A stretch of 64,000 bases of DNA from Girardinichthys multiradiatus (GCF_021462225.1 NC_061817.1:6607327-6671326); one strand, 5' to 3'. Counted from the first letter of the stretch, positions 34,515 through 46,731 are shown. Notes: generated from the letters alone by a model not told the origin. Made by a program: numbers and translations.

Positions 34515-34886
34515 GAAAACGCGCCCTCTTCTTCTTCTTCTTCTTCTATGTTATTTTTTGGCGGTTGGCAAATAACTTGAAGATGTGCATTACCGCCACT
34601 GACTGGTATGGATTGTGGTTCTTCGTGGTTTTAAATCTTATTTACTATTACAACAATCAAATTCTATTTATTAATTTAGTTTTCTTGAAAAATCTAATTA
34701 TAATTTGAATATGCTTGCTACCTAAACGTCTTTGCAAAGTATCTCTCAAAATAAAAATGTCTTTAATACCTTCAAATTCTCTCCTTAAAATTGTTCTTTC
34801 TTGTTCTTATTTCTGACACTTCAATATTACATGTTCTATTGTTTCCTCCTCTCCACAATAATCACATTTTTCTGTATTATGTTTCT

Positions 34887-35603
34887 TTATCTTGTAATTA
34901 ATATTTCCTCTTTTCTGCTCCTTCTTCCTGTTCTTACTTCTCCTACTATCTTGTTGATTCTGTAAAACCATCTTCCTTTCTTTTCTTCATCCCACCTTTT
35001 TTGCCACTCTTTCCTGATTCTCTGTTTAATTATATTTCTTGCCTCTGACCTACTAATATTAATTATAAAGCTAATGTTGTTTTGTGTTGCCTTCTTTGCT
35101 ATCCTGTCCATCTCATTCCCTCCAACTCCTACATGTGCTGGTACCCATAAAAACACTAATATTAATCCCATTCTTTGTATTCTAAATAAAGTATGTTTTA
35201 TTTCCAACAAAATATCTGGTCTACCCACTGAATGATTATGTTTTAAACTTAATAATGCTGAACTTGAGTCTGAACAAATGATTGTTTTTAATGGTTTTAT
35301 ATCCTCCACCCACTGCACTGCTAACAATATGGCTAATAATTCTCCTGAATATATTGATAATCCATCTGTAATTCTTTTTCCTACTTTTATTTTAAATTCT
35401 GGTATTATAAATGCTACTCCTATTTTTTCATCTGTTTTTGATGCATCTGTGTAAATCTGGACATAATGATAGTAATTGTTTATATATTCTTGTATTATAC
35501 TTGAATCTAAACTACATTTCGTATCCTTTTTCTTTTCCATCAATGCCATATCCACCACTGCTTCTGGTAATAGCCACGGTGGCACTACTGGCAAAGGCAA
35601 CAT
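34887..35603 (-). pseudogene. LINE RNase H domain, copy B
   Basis: Open frame of 238 residues with a complete RNase H signature: Asp53 (YTDASK), Glu88 (YSGELLAILLA), Asp112 (CSDSSSALLSL) and Asp166 (GGNEMDRIAKK). RNase H at the C-terminus of ORF2 is what places the element in the I group rather than CR1/L2. Confidence 0.88.
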
Positions 35604-36035
35604 TGAATTTATTTATTTTTCATATATTTGAAATTCTTCTGCTATACTATTGATAATCCAACCAAAACTCTTAACTTGTTTTTTTTCTTTTTCCCAGCAT
35701 GGTTTTAAAATATCACGTGTGGGATGATCTGGATTATTGCTTTGTAAGTTTATCCAGTAATTTATAGCTAACTGTTTCCTTCTTAGATCTAATGGCATCT
35801 CTCCCATCTCTACCTGGAGTTCTGCTATTGGACTGGTTCTGATTGCTCCTGTACAAATTCGTAAAGCTTGATGTTGTATATTGTCTAATTTTATAAGATG
35901 AGTGTTTGCTGCTGATCCATAAATTATACTTCCATAATCAATATTTGATCTAATTAATCCTGTATAAATTATTTTTAATTATGTTTGATCTGCTCCCCAA
36001 TCAATACCAGCCATACATCTCATAATGTTTAATAT

Positions 36036-36464
36036 TTATTTGCAGTTATCTATGATTCTTTCTATATGTACTTTCCATATAATTTTTTCATCAAACCATA
36101 TACCTAAAAATTTTATATTATTTACTTGTTCTAAAACTTGATTGTATAATTTTAGTTTTATATTTTCTCTTTTCCTTTTCTGTGTAAACACCATTAGTTT
36201 TGTTTTTTCTACTGAGAATTTAAATCCCCATTGATTTGCCCATTGTTCTATTCTAATAATCTCATCCTGTATTTTCTTTTCAATAAGTTTGATATTACGA
36301 CCCCTTTTCCATATAACTCCATCATCTGCAAATAGTGAGCAACCGACTTCCTTACCAATATTTTTAAATACATCATTTATCATTATAGAAAACAATAACG
36401 GACTTATAATACTTCCTTGAGGAGTACCATTATCTATTATATTTTCCTGACAATTCTTGACCAA
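36036..36464 (-). pseudogene. LINE reverse transcriptase core fragment, copy B
   Basis: Encodes GTPQGSIISPLLFSIMINDV and CSLFADDGVIWKRG; FADD is the catalytic box of the RT palm. It continues into the thumb (WANQWGFKFSVEKTKLMVF). Separated from the endonuclease by frameshifts around 36465-36940. Confidence 0.85.
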
Positions 36465-36938
36465 TTCTTACTTGTATTGTTCTATTTGATAAAAAATCTT
36501 TAATCCAGTTAAACATTTTTCCAGTAATACCCATTTTATTTAATTTAATTAATAATCCTTCAACCCACACCGTGTTATAAGCTTTTTCTATATCATAAAA
36601 TACAGCTACTACATTTTCTTTGTTTATTTATGCTCTCCTTATTTCATATTCTAAACATAATGCAGAGTCATTTGTGCTTCTCCCTTTTCGAAACCCATTT
36701 TGATTTCTAGATATATACCCATTAATATTTAAATCATATGTTAATCTATTATTAATAATTTTTTCCATTATTTTACAAATATTTGATGTTAATGCGATCG
36801 GTCTAATTTTCTGGTTTTGTGTTATCTTTTCCTGGTTTAGCTATTGGAATAATTATTGCTTCCTTCCAGCTCTGTGGCAGATCTTCCTCCTCCCAGACTT
36901 TATTGTATAATTCTAATATTTTGTCTTTTGCTTTGTCA

Positions 36939-38183
36939 TTAAGATGTTCTATCATCATATAGTAAATTTGATCTTTTCCAGGTGATGTATTTTTTTGTTT
37001 TCCTGGTAACAAAGTTCAATTCTACTTGTGTAAATGGTTCATTTATTAAATTTATATCTACGTTATTTCGCATTAAGTCTTCTTTTCTAATACCATTCAT
37101 TCTTTTAATTGTTTTCCAAATTTGGTCAATTTTTGTTTCTCTCCCTACGGTATTACAAAAGTTTCTCCAATATTCTCTTTTTGCATGTTTAATAATCTTT
37201 CTTACCTTTGCCTGCTTTCTTTTGTACTCAATTAGATTCTGATAAATTGGGTTACTTTTTAACATCTTAAATGCTTTATTTCTTAATTTTATTACTTCAC
37301 TACAATCTTTTGTCCACCATGGCACAATTTTTTTATTGTTCTTTCTTCCTCCTTTTTTTATTGATTCTTCTCCAGCCTGTAAGATTTTTTTACAGATATT
37401 TATATTTAAACTATTTATATCAATTGACTCATCTATTTCTTCCAATTTCTTTTGACTTAAATATTTAAATTTTTCCCAATCAGCCTTATTAAAGTTCCAT
37501 CTTTTATATAATCCTGTATTCCTGTTATTTATTAATATTCCTGTTATGATTTTAATGGGGTAATGATCACTACCTACTGTTGTATCTTTGTCAATGTCCC
37601 ACTCACAGTTATTGGCTAAACAATTTGATGCTATTGTTAAATCAATCACAGACTCTGTTCCTGTTTTTACATTAATTATTGTTCCTCTTCCATCATTTAT
37701 ACATACCAAATTTTTTATTTCCATTATTTCTTCAATAACTTGTCCATTTTTATCATTACATTTTCCCCATAATGTGTTGTTAGCATTAAAATCTCCACAC
37801 CAGACTACTTTTCCTTCTAAGTATCCCATTAATTCATCCATCAACTCGAATGATAATATTTTACATGGATTATAAAAAGTTATTATCTTACATTTTTCTT
37901 TGTTATTGTAAATTTCAACTACTATGTATTCTACATTTTTACCTTTTCCTAATATCTGATATTGTATCCCTTCTTTTATAAATATTCCACATCCTCCTCC
38001 ACTTCCTTCTTGTCTATCCCTTCTGATACTATTGTACCCTTTAAACACAAAATCTAGGTTTGGTTTTAACCATGTCTCCTGTATACATATAATTTCTGGT
38101 TTTTCTTCAATTCCATCTATATACCATTTAAATTCCTGTTCATTAGCGATTAAGCTTCTTTCATTCCACTGTAATATTATCAT
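36939..38183 (-). CDS. LINE ORF2 N-terminal part, AP-type endonuclease, copy B
   Basis: Open frame of 414 residues. The endonuclease motifs are in place: Asn7 in ILQWNERS, Glu36 in IICIQETW, Asp/Asn in CGDFNANNTLWG (about 129-140) and SDHYPIK with Ser205-Asp206-His207. The frame then runs through a basic linker and stops before the RT. This domain nicks target DNA for target-primed reverse transcription. RT and RNase H are in other frames, so the copy is dead as a whole. Confidence 0.88.
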   Translation of the reverse strand: MIILQWNERSLIANEQEFKWYIDGIEEKPEIICIQETWLKPNLDFVFKGYNSIRRDRQEGSGGGCGIFIKEGIQYQILGKGKNVEYIVVEIYNNKEKCKIITFYNPCKILSFELMDELMGYLEGKVVWCGDFNANNTLWGKCNDKNGQVIEEIMEIKNLVCINDGRGTIINVKTGTESVIDLTIASNCLANNCEWDIDKDTTVGSDHYPIKIITGILINNRNTGLYKRWNFNKADWEKFKYLSQKKLEEIDESIDINSLNINICKKILQAGEESIKKGGRKNNKKIVPWWTKDCSEVIKLRNKAFKMLKSNPIYQNLIEYKRKQAKVRKIIKHAKREYWRNFCNTVGRETKIDQIWKTIKRMNGIRKEDLMRNNVDINLINEPFTQVELNFVTRKTKKYITWKRSNLLYDDRTS

Positions 38184-38402
38184 ATGTTTCTATCAGCTGG
38201 GGTTCCTCCTTGCCTTCCATCTGTTTCCAACTTTTTATTAATGTTTTCCCAAGATCCTTCTTTAAACCCTAAGAACTTTTCTGCTTCTCTGACTATTATT
38301 TAATCTTTTCCGTTTTGTGTTTAGCCTGTTCAGTGCAGTTAATGACATAAGCTATAAATAATATAAATTTTTCCACAGACATTGTAACATTTTCCTCTGA
38401 TT

Positions 38403-39332
38403 CTACTTTTCTTTGTTGATAAGCTGGAATCTTAATTTGACCTTCATCCCTTGATCTTTCATTCTGTACATTTTGACTGCTTCAGCATAGCTTATGTTTT
38501 TAATCATCTTAATTTGTTGAATTTCTTTTGCTTTCTTCCTTACCTCACATCCCCCGAATGTAACTCTATGTTGCCCTCCACAATTGCAACATTTTTCCTG
38601 CACTTCTTCCCCACAATCTTCAATTCTGTGATCTTCTCCACACTTTGGACATCTTTGTTTACCTTTGCAGACAGCTGCTATATGACCATATCTCTGACAT
38701 TTAAAACATCTTAGTGGTGGAGGAATGAAAGGCCTCACAGAAAAACTCAGATATCCTATTTTAACATTTTGTGGCAACACTTTTTCTTCAAAGTCTATTA
38801 AAATTGACAGGCTTCCTACTCTTCCTCCATTTGCATTTTTAGTCAGTCTTTTGAGATTTTTTATCTTTGCACCAACAATGCTTTTTTTAAATTTGTCTAT
38901 ATCTTCCTCCAGAGGAATGCCATAAATTACCCCGAACGATTTTATCTTCTCCTATAATCTTCCTCTCTGTCAATGTTTTCAACTTGTAAGGCCTTTCTTC
39001 TTTGGTTTTACACACCACCAGTATATTTCCATCTCTCAAGACCTTCACCATTTCAACATCTCCTATCTTTTTTTTATTTCTCTAGATAGTGAAATAGGAC
39101 TCAGGTTCTCTTTTTCTTCTTCATTTTTTATCTTTAATATTATTTTACATTCTTCCCTTCCGATTTTCCTCCTAACTACTCTCTCTTCTTCAGAACTGTT
39201 TTCTTCCAGCTCTCTTTTACTCCTTTGGCTGTCTAACAATTTCCCTTCTTCTGCTTTGCCTCTTCCGCGTCCTCTCCCTCTACTTACTGGCGTCCATTCA
39301 TCAAAGTCCATATTGTCCTCCTGTGTATCCAT
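38403..39332 (-). pseudogene. LINE ORF1 remnants, copy B
   Basis: Two open pieces, 39063-39332 (RGRGRGKAEEGK, acidic-basic start) and 38403-38780 (PPLRCFKCQRYGHIAAVC zinc knuckles), correspond to the N- and C-terminal parts of the ORF1 in copy A but are joined by stops and frameshifts. Confidence 0.8.
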
Positions 39333-39527
39333 TCTGAACCAGTCACATACCAGTTTATGCCTTTTACTGCCACTTCCAAAAGTAAATAATTTCTACCACT
39401 GTGGGGTTCTAAGTAGACCAGCGTTTTCAGACCGACTACAGCCTCTCCAGGTCCCTCCCCCCTGTAGTTTACTCAATTTGAGACCTATCTAATAAAATAA
39501 AATTATTTAACATCATTTGAAATTATC

Positions 39528-39826
39528 CCGGCCGGGGGTCTTTCTTAATAGAGTTTGTATGTTCTCCCCGTGCATGCGTGGGTTCTCTCCAGGCACTCCA
39601 GTTTATCCCCACAGTCCAAAAACATTACTTGGGTCAACTGGTCTCTCTAAATTGCCCTTAGGTATGAATGTGTGTATGGTTTTTAGTCCTGTCTGTGTTG
39701 TCCTGTGATGAACTAGCGACCTGTCCAGAGTGTATCCCACCTATTGACCGTTGGAGATAGACACCAGCTCCCCCCATGACCCAGCACTGTCAAGCAGGTA
39801 TAGACAATGGATAGATGAATGAAAGA
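39528..39826 (+). repeat. tRNA-headed SINE family A, 5'-truncated
   Basis: Starts CCCGGCCGGGGGTCTTTC, then GTTCTCCCCGTGCATGCGTG, AAATTGCCCTTAGGTATGAA, and ends in GACAATGGATAGATGAATGA. The tRNA-like head before the B box is lost. Confidence 0.8.
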
Positions 39827-40224
39827 ATAATTCATTTAAAAGGTTAACCCCCTATCTAATCATTTAGATTGTAATTGAATACCAACCAAAAATAAATGCT
39901 GACATAGCTGCTATCTAATGGCAAATTTGATAAGCAAGCAATCACTTTTTTATAAGTGATAAATGAATCAAATTGGATCAAATCTTGTTTTGCTCTATAT
40001 AGCAATCTCTGTATGAGCTGCTTTATATGAGAAAGATGACTGCAAAGCACTTTTGCAATTTGAAAGTTCACAACCCCCAATGCAATACTAAAAACTCTAG
40101 CAGGCATGATTTGCTTTTATTTATTGCAAATTATCTAGTGGGGGTTCACATAAATCCTTCAGTTATGATTGTGACTTGTAGTTGACTTGGCTCTCCCTGT
40201 TTGGCCAACTGATCAGACCATCAT
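39827..40224. other. Intergenic, nothing recognised
   Basis: A+T-rich sequence between a SINE and a MITE without gene signals. Confidence 0.4.
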
Positions 40225-40665
40225 TTACAGTGTCTTAAGAAATTATTTTTACCCCTTGAACTTTAACATGTTTTGTTACATTACTGTCACAAACTTCAAT
40301 GCATTTAGTTGGGATTTTATGTCAAAGACCAAAACAAAATAGCTCATAATTGTGTAGTGGAAGGAAAAGCATGTTGGTTATTTATATCTTTCTAGAAATT
40401 AAAAACTAAAACATGTGGAAAGCATTTGTATCTCTCTTTACTTTAATACCTCTAAATCAAACTCAGTGTATAGCCTTCAGAAGTCAGCTAATTAGTAGAT
40501 ACATATATATGCAATTTAATCTCTGTATAAATACAACAGTTCTGTAAAGGCCACAAATGTTAGGCATAAAGTTCACCATTATGGACCATGTTTGTCCATC
40601 GTGTAAAATCCCAATAAAATACTTTGATATTTGTGGTTGTTACATGACAAATTAAGTGAATATTT
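40225..40665. mobile_element. MITE from a Tc1 element (both ends, no transposase)
   Basis: Left end has TTTTACCCCTTGAACTTTAA and right end has AATCCCAATAAAATACTTTG, inverted versions of the same Tc1 terminal region seen at 1790-3480 and 12120-12250. The middle has CTGTATAAATACAACAGTTC, the stretch just before the transposase in this family. The ORF is deleted. Confidence 0.7.
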
Positions 40666-41149
40666 TTGCATTAGACCTTTTTCATTCATGTACAATTTTG
40701 AAGCCTCAGTAAAGAAAGTTTTATTTCTTAATAATTCAAACCTTGTTCCTTTTTTACATCTTTATAAATTATTTTGTGAATGTAATATTACACCCAAGTA
40801 CTTCTAGCCCCAATAGCTTCCTATCTACTATAGTCTCTGGATCCATATGTCTGTATAAAGAATTCAAACAGAAACGCAAAATCTTGCTTAGCTAAATCAC
40901 CAATTAGACTTGAAATTCGAGATTTATTACTAATATAATAAAATTGAATTTCAAACGTTTTTTTCACCTTGTGATTGATTTCACATTACCCAAATTTAAA
41001 TTTTAAAAAGTGAAAAAAGGCCACCTGTGCATTACAGAGAAATGTAGCACAGTATTTGTTTTATTGTTGGGTAGAAGTATTACAATTCATGCAGTTCGGT
41101 GATGTGGAACTACATCTGATCAGTATTCCTGTAGGATACATACATGCAG

Positions 41150-41759
41150 GAGTACTGTAAAAGTCTTTTATTCAACATGTTTGTTTCAAGGCTTTGAGTA
41201 GAGGTGTTAACCAAGGCCTGTATACGCTGCAAAATAAAAGGGCAAGAGATAGTTTAATAAAAAGGTCGGCCTTCTATACTGGCTTCCAATTCTTGCCCAT
41301 TAAAGTGTGTCTGTTTCACAATTTATCAATCTATTTTCCAGAATGAAACAGAAAAGAAGTCAGCCTCTTTACAATTTCTTCCAAAGTTATCTAAGTAGTT
41401 GTACTGTTGTTTAAGACTTCAGTCTTTGTTTCCTGCTGGGCTTCAGTTGTATTTTGATGAACCCTTGATGCAGTCTCATTCACACCAAGAGCATCAATAT
41501 GAAGACTTTGTTACCTGAAAACATGAGAAGAAAGAATCTGTTCCCCTCAAAACCCCCAAGTTTTGTTTTTAGTCAGTGGTCAAGGGGAAAAAGAAAAACA
41601 GAAACAGGTTGATATGGTCCATTGTATACAAATGAGATTGTATTGTGTGTTAGACCTGCCAACAGGGTCAAGTTTCTGGCTGTCAGAGAGCAGAGAAATG
41701 AAAAGTTCTTGAGGAAGAATGGATGAAAAAAAAAAGTAACAGGAACATGACAGAAAAAA
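41150..41759 (-). terminator. mcrip1: mcrip1 3' UTR and poly(A) signal
   Basis: AATAAA on the minus strand at 41172-41167 gives a 3' UTR of about 0.6 kb. A short stretch at 41262-41285 resembles L2 sequence (AAGGTCGGCCTTCTAT, also at 59754-59769). Confidence 0.6.
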
Positions 41760-44717
41760 CTAAGATTTCTTGGAGTCCTGTGTGTTGCGCTTTTTTACGT
41801 CACTCAGGTCCACTGGTGTGAAAGCTGGAAAAGCAGACAGGGAAGACAAGGTTGTAACTGGACTACAGTTGCCTAATTCAACTAATTAAAAAAAGACATA
41901 AATAAAAAAACACTAATATTAAATTTACACTGGGTACTTACAATGTAGGTTAGGATTTGGGTTCTTCTCCACATACTCCTGAGGTCCACGTTCATTGCGT
42001 TCACTATTTTGTGTTGATCTGATATCTCGGAGCACACACTGCCAGGCTAGGAGAAAATAAAGATGACGGGGTGATATTATAGTTGTCACACAGTACGATG
42101 ATCAAAAACAAGTTCATCTTTATAAGACACATGCCACATTTGTCCGCACCTTTGGCAGAAATGTGTAAAAAACCTTGCAATTAACTGGCCTTTTATTATA
42201 ACTGAAATTATTCAGAAGAGAAAACAAACATATACATATAGAATAATATGTATAAAAACATAATTTCAATGAAATCACCAGTGGCATAATTTAAAATTTA
42301 AAATAAATGCCCGTTTATTAGGCAGATCAGACACAATCTTCTTTTTCCCTGTGGCATAAACATGAAATAACACAGAGGCCCATTTGCCACCAGGTTGAAC
42401 AGGGGCCCACCGTGCACAATGAGCCGGATGGCTAAGGGAGGTTAAAACAAATCTCAAATGGTCATTGACATAACGAGGACACACACTAAACACATCCATG
42501 ATTTTCATTTGAGAAAAGTCTGCACCAGTCTGCAATACTTGGGGTGAGTTGGTTGGCAATAAAATTTGCTGCTGTGTGCGGGTTAAAGATGAAAATCTTC
42601 AATTGTGCGAGGGAAAAAGACTGGAAAAGATATCAGTCGAAGTAGAATGGGTTTGAATTTTCTTATTCCCAATCTGGACAGAGTCTTTCCCATTCACCAT
42701 TGACAAAATTTACTTGAATTACAGGGTGGATTTTTTCAAAATTTTCACTGTGGAGTCATGCCTCTGTCATAAACCATTAATTATTTTTTTTTTTTTACAC
42801 GCATTTAGTAGGCGTGTCAGTGGAGGCGGCCGACCTTGTAGTGGTGAGGCAAAGATGTGAGTCTTACTGCATCTGAAACAAGTCTGATTGCATTAGGCGA
42901 GTTCTCGGAACAATAATGAATTCCTAAACAACTGTTTGTGACTAAAAGCAAGTCATCTGATACAGACTTCCACCCTTTTCTGATGCCAGGAATTGTATTT
43001 GTAGTAATCTGAAGCTGGATTATCTCTTGCATTGTGAAAAACCAAAAAAGCTACTGACTGATTTTCAAAACTGTAAACCCAAGGAGTAAAATACAATTAA
43101 ATTCAATTCCGTTTATTTATATAGTACCAATTCACAACACATGTTGTCTCAAGGCTCTTCACAACAGTCAGGTACATACATTCCAATTAATACTAACAAT
43201 TGAACAGTGCAGTCGGAGTTAACTTTTTACTCAAATTGGATAAAACGTTTTTCTATCTAAGGAAACCCAGCAGATTGCATCCAGTCAGTGACTTGCAGCA
43301 TTCCCTCCTCCCGGATGAGCATGTAGAGACAGTGGACAGTCACTGGCGTTGACTTTGTAGCAATCCCTCATACTGAGCATACATGTAGCGACAGTGGAGA
43401 GGAAAAACTCCCTTTTAACAGGAAGAAACCTCCAGCAGAACCAGAACCAGGCTCAGTGTGAGCGGCCATCTGCCACGACCGATGATTTACAGAACTTTGA
43501 AAATATTCAAAATACCTGGACTGAGTAATCATGTGGGACATTTTTGCTAGTATTGTCAAAAGTATAGCACATTCTTAACCAACTCTTAATTACAAAAGCA
43601 ATCATAATCTAAGAACCAAACCACGATTGCCTAACAATGGGTAAGTATCTTTGTGACTGACTCAGTCTCAGTGATGGTTCAGCATTTTTGACAAAACTTA
43701 GAAAAGATTAGGGCTGAAATAATCAATCAGATTAAATAATTATTAACTGGAGTATACAGACTCTAAAACAGGACATTTGCTGAAAAAAAAAACTACTCAG
43801 AGTAGTAATTCAGCCAAAACTGTACAAATAAATATACACATTTTGTATTTAAGATGAAAATCCTTCTTTGTCTGCAAATAGGCTCTCAGTAGTCCTCAAG
43901 TGGCATAGTTTTAGTTTCACCTGGTTCAAATTCTTTAAAAAAAAACTCCTATTAAGCACTTTTTGCTATCCAAGTATTAATCAATTAATCAATAGATTAA
44001 TCAATTAGCAAAATAATCCTTAGCTGCAGTCCCAGAAAAGACATTTAGGTATGGACAACGGAGCAACCACTTCTTAGCCAGAACAACAGGTTCCAAAGAG
44101 ATATAAACCATCAAATAAATCCGAACAAAGATATGGGAGCAGCAGCTAAAAGCTTGTGAATGTTTGATAATTCACCGAACAGTAAATTTACACAACCAGT
44201 TGGTTAGTAGTTGATAGTTGATATTAGTTATCAGCTGGTTAAACATGTGTGAAATGTTGACAATGAGCGATTGAAAGAAAACTACCCTGCAACACATCAG
44301 CCTGCAAAAAACATGATGCCGAAAGGAAAAAGAAATTTGAAACATTTAAACTCAACAGGGGGGGATTTATTTTTTGTCGACAACACAATTCAGTTTTAGT
44401 CTTAAACAGCCAAGAATAAAAAAAAAAAAAAAACTATTTGTTATTTACACATGAATTTTGATACATACATTTTAGAATAATGTACTTACTATCATGTATA
44501 AAGCGCACATTCTCCTCGTGTGCTGGAGTAAACAGCTCCCCACTGTTAGTCGGGGATCTGGGGCTTGAGGTCCTCTTGTAACTATTCACCATCCTGGGAG
44601 CAGATGAGCTTCACACATATACACAGAACAAAGTCAGCAATTAAGCAGCAAACTATTCTTTTAGTAAAATTGACTATAAACCACTTGAGTACCATAACTT
44701 TTTGCAGACCTGGTCAT
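41760..44717 (-). CDS. mcrip1: mcrip1, MAPK-regulated corepressor-interacting protein 1 (FAM195B)
   Basis: Minus-strand coding exons 44717-44710 (ATG ACC AG), 44593-44490, 42046-41942 and 41824-41760 (TAG); phases agree and give 93 residues (human 97). Recognised by RTSSPRSPTNSGELFTPAHE, ENVRFIHDTWQCVLRDI, GPQEYVEKNPNPNL and FTPVDLSDVKKRNTQDSKKS. PVDLS is a CtBP-binding PxDLS motif; SSPRSP and FTP hold the Ser/Thr-Pro sites that ERK uses in human. The protein binds CtBP in the nucleus and keeps it from ZEB1 until phosphorylated by ERK. The first exon contributes only eight coding bases with a weak donor (AG|GTCTGC); an alternative start is the ATG at 44592, giving 90 residues. The intron between 44490 and 42046 carries a LINE-tail-type repeat at 43095-43482. 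Confidence 0.92.
43095..43482. repeat. Dispersed teleost repeat (LINE-tail type) in mcrip1 intron
   Basis: Starts CCGTTTATTTATATAGTACC and CACAACACATGTTGTCTCAA, continues AAGGAAACCCAGCAGATTGC, and ends near AGGAAGAAACCTCCAGCAGA and TGAGCGGCCATCTGCC. Parts of the same family are at 57781-57875 and 60655-60848. Its start resembles the reverse of LINE 3' tails with GCGCTATATAAATAAA. Confidence 0.7.
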
Positions 44718-45472
44718 TCTGTTTGCAGTCTGTACTCGCTCCTTGCTCCTCTGTGGTGAGTGAATTTAAAGGGATGCAAAAATTCGAAATCCTAAACTTA
44801 AAACCCAACAAAAAATATCACAAGTATTTTAAAATCACACTGGAAATCCTTTTTGGTTTTACATACAATTTAAGGCGATTTACCTTGATCTAATCCGATA
44901 GGCTATACCAGTTTACAGCCAGAGTTAATGCTTGCTTGCTAGCGTACGACTAATCATTTCAAAATAAATTAGATTATATAATTAACCACACTTAAGGGTG
45001 GCCACAGTACTAGTATTTAGTGGCTGTCAGAGCGGAATATTTTATTTGAAGCTACGCAGGCCAAAACCTCTGTATCAATAAGCAACGTTTGGGTTTAGCC
45101 AAAAAATAAGCTTTTGTTTACGTTTTGACTGAAGTAATTTCCCTGCTGTTAGCAGTTGGTAACAGAGACGTAATCACAAATTCTCGTTAAAACTAAACTT
45201 AACCAAAATTGCTCTCTGGTATGTGTATCACCAAACAGCAATTCTATTGGGTCCCACCAACAAAATCCAAGAACATAGCTAGCATAACATAACATACCAA
45301 GCTAACTGTAGCATTTCAGCTAGCTAGCTGGCGATTTACATTGTCTTGTAGCGTTAGCTTGGTGCAGCTAATAACAGAAATTTTACTGGTAACTCGTTTA
45401 CTAGAGCAAGGTCACCATAATAATGGTACGTGCACGCTGTCCTGTAAATAAGCGTTACGATAAACAACAAAC

Positions 45473-45585
45473 CTTTTGTAAATTTATCTCCTTTATTCTT
45501 TCATTGAAAGACTAAGTGCGCCGAAAGATGCAGCTACAAAAAAATCGTTGCCAATGCCAACCAATCACTTCCGGGAAGAGATATA
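45473..45585 (-). promoter_or_regulatory. mcrip1: mcrip1 promoter and likely non-coding exon 1
   Basis: Plus-strand CCAAT at 45551-45555 and 45561-45565 sits beside ACTTCCGGG at 45567-45575, which on the minus strand is an ETS site (CCGGAAGT), a pairing common in housekeeping promoters. Below it the minus strand has a possible donor AAAAG|GTTTGT at 45472-45471, so an untranslated exon of roughly 60-80 bases is inferred. Confidence 0.5.
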
Positions 45586-46027
45586 TAAAACTTTGAAAAC
45601 AACCAATAAAAATCACACAAAAATAAAATGCAACGATAGCGACAAACATCGCCATCAAAACACAAATAATAATGATAATTATTATTATTAGTGTTATTAT
45701 TTCTTTGCAAAGTCACAGCTAAATTTCCAGAGAAACACATTAAACACCTTAACTTCTTTTTTTAAACAATTGTAAAACACGTGATGTGTTTTCTTCTCCT
45801 TTCTGCTAATACTGATGTACAGTAACGGACACATTCACACAGTTGTGCACACATTCATATAATGCTGTTTTATACTCTGATCACATATCCAAACCAGACA
45901 GACAGTCTCAGGTTGCTAAAGGGCACTGAGTTTTAATGTCCTCCTCAAGGACTTTAAGAACTAGGATTTGATAGCTTCATTTGTTGACACTCAATTTTGC
46001 TTTTCATAGTAAAACTGCTACAGCATT

Positions 46028-46731
46028 TTATTTGTAAAAAGTCTTTTATTTATAAAAATGTACAAAAATAATAATTGTACTGAAAATTGTAAGACTTCAC
46101 TTTTCTTTTAACAGCAGAAAACAGTGTAATACATTTGTCAAAATGCTGCACAAGCTCTCACAACACAAAGCCTACATTTTAAAGCTTTTTGAACAACAAA
46201 ATGAGGTTGTACCGATCTTATTGATCCTCTTTCTGCCCAGCAGTGAGGATGCAAAACATTGTACAAAATACTTGGATATCAGTCCCGATTCTTGAGTAGA
46301 TTTAGCTATTATTTGAAAACATAGTTGCAGCATGCTTTCAGCTACATAAGAAAATGACAAATGATACACGATTTCAACATAAACACTCAAAATCTCTCCA
46401 GAAATAAATAAATGATTAGTTCTGAACTAGAATTTACTGGGATAGACATTTAGGTTCAGGGATATGTAGTCACACAGTGTTATTTACAGCTCTGAAATGG
46501 CAGTTATTACAAATATGAAGTAAAAGAAAATACTCAACTGCAAAACATTTGTTTTGTATAAAGCAATAATTTAAAAGATGGATATCCTTCTGAGATGAGT
46601 TGCACTTCTGAAAGTCAGAACCAGAACTTTGCTTTCCAGGATTAGTGACATTGCACAAGCTGCAGCAAAATACTTGATTCGTGTTGCCACTCATTGTATT
46701 TGTCTTATTCCTCACTGAGGTCCATGTGTGC
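46028..46731 (-). terminator. ppp1r27: ppp1r27 3' UTR with poly(A) signals
   Basis: AATAAA on the minus strand at 46050-46045 and 46033-46028, giving a 3' UTR near 700 bases. No other coding signal in the stretch. Confidence 0.6.

Larger units (their letters stand above)
34528..39360 (-). mobile_element. I-clade (Nimb-like) LINE, copy B, about 4.8 kb
   Basis: Second minus-strand copy directly upstream of copy A, same order: ORF1 remnants (39063-39332 and 38403-38780), ORF2 endonuclease (36939-38183), RT (36036-36464), RNase H (34887-35603). The 3' end carries a (GAA)n tail read as CTTCTTCTTCTTCTTC on the plus strand at about 34527-34547. The 5' end is placed near 39360 because similarity with copy A stops after ATACCAGTTTATGCC. 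No duplication of the 13-base flank was found at that end, so the 5' end may be truncated. Confidence 0.85.

Noticed and set aside
34527..34547. Independent TTC microsatellite
   Set aside because: Its place at the 3' end of LINE copy B shows it is the tail of that element.
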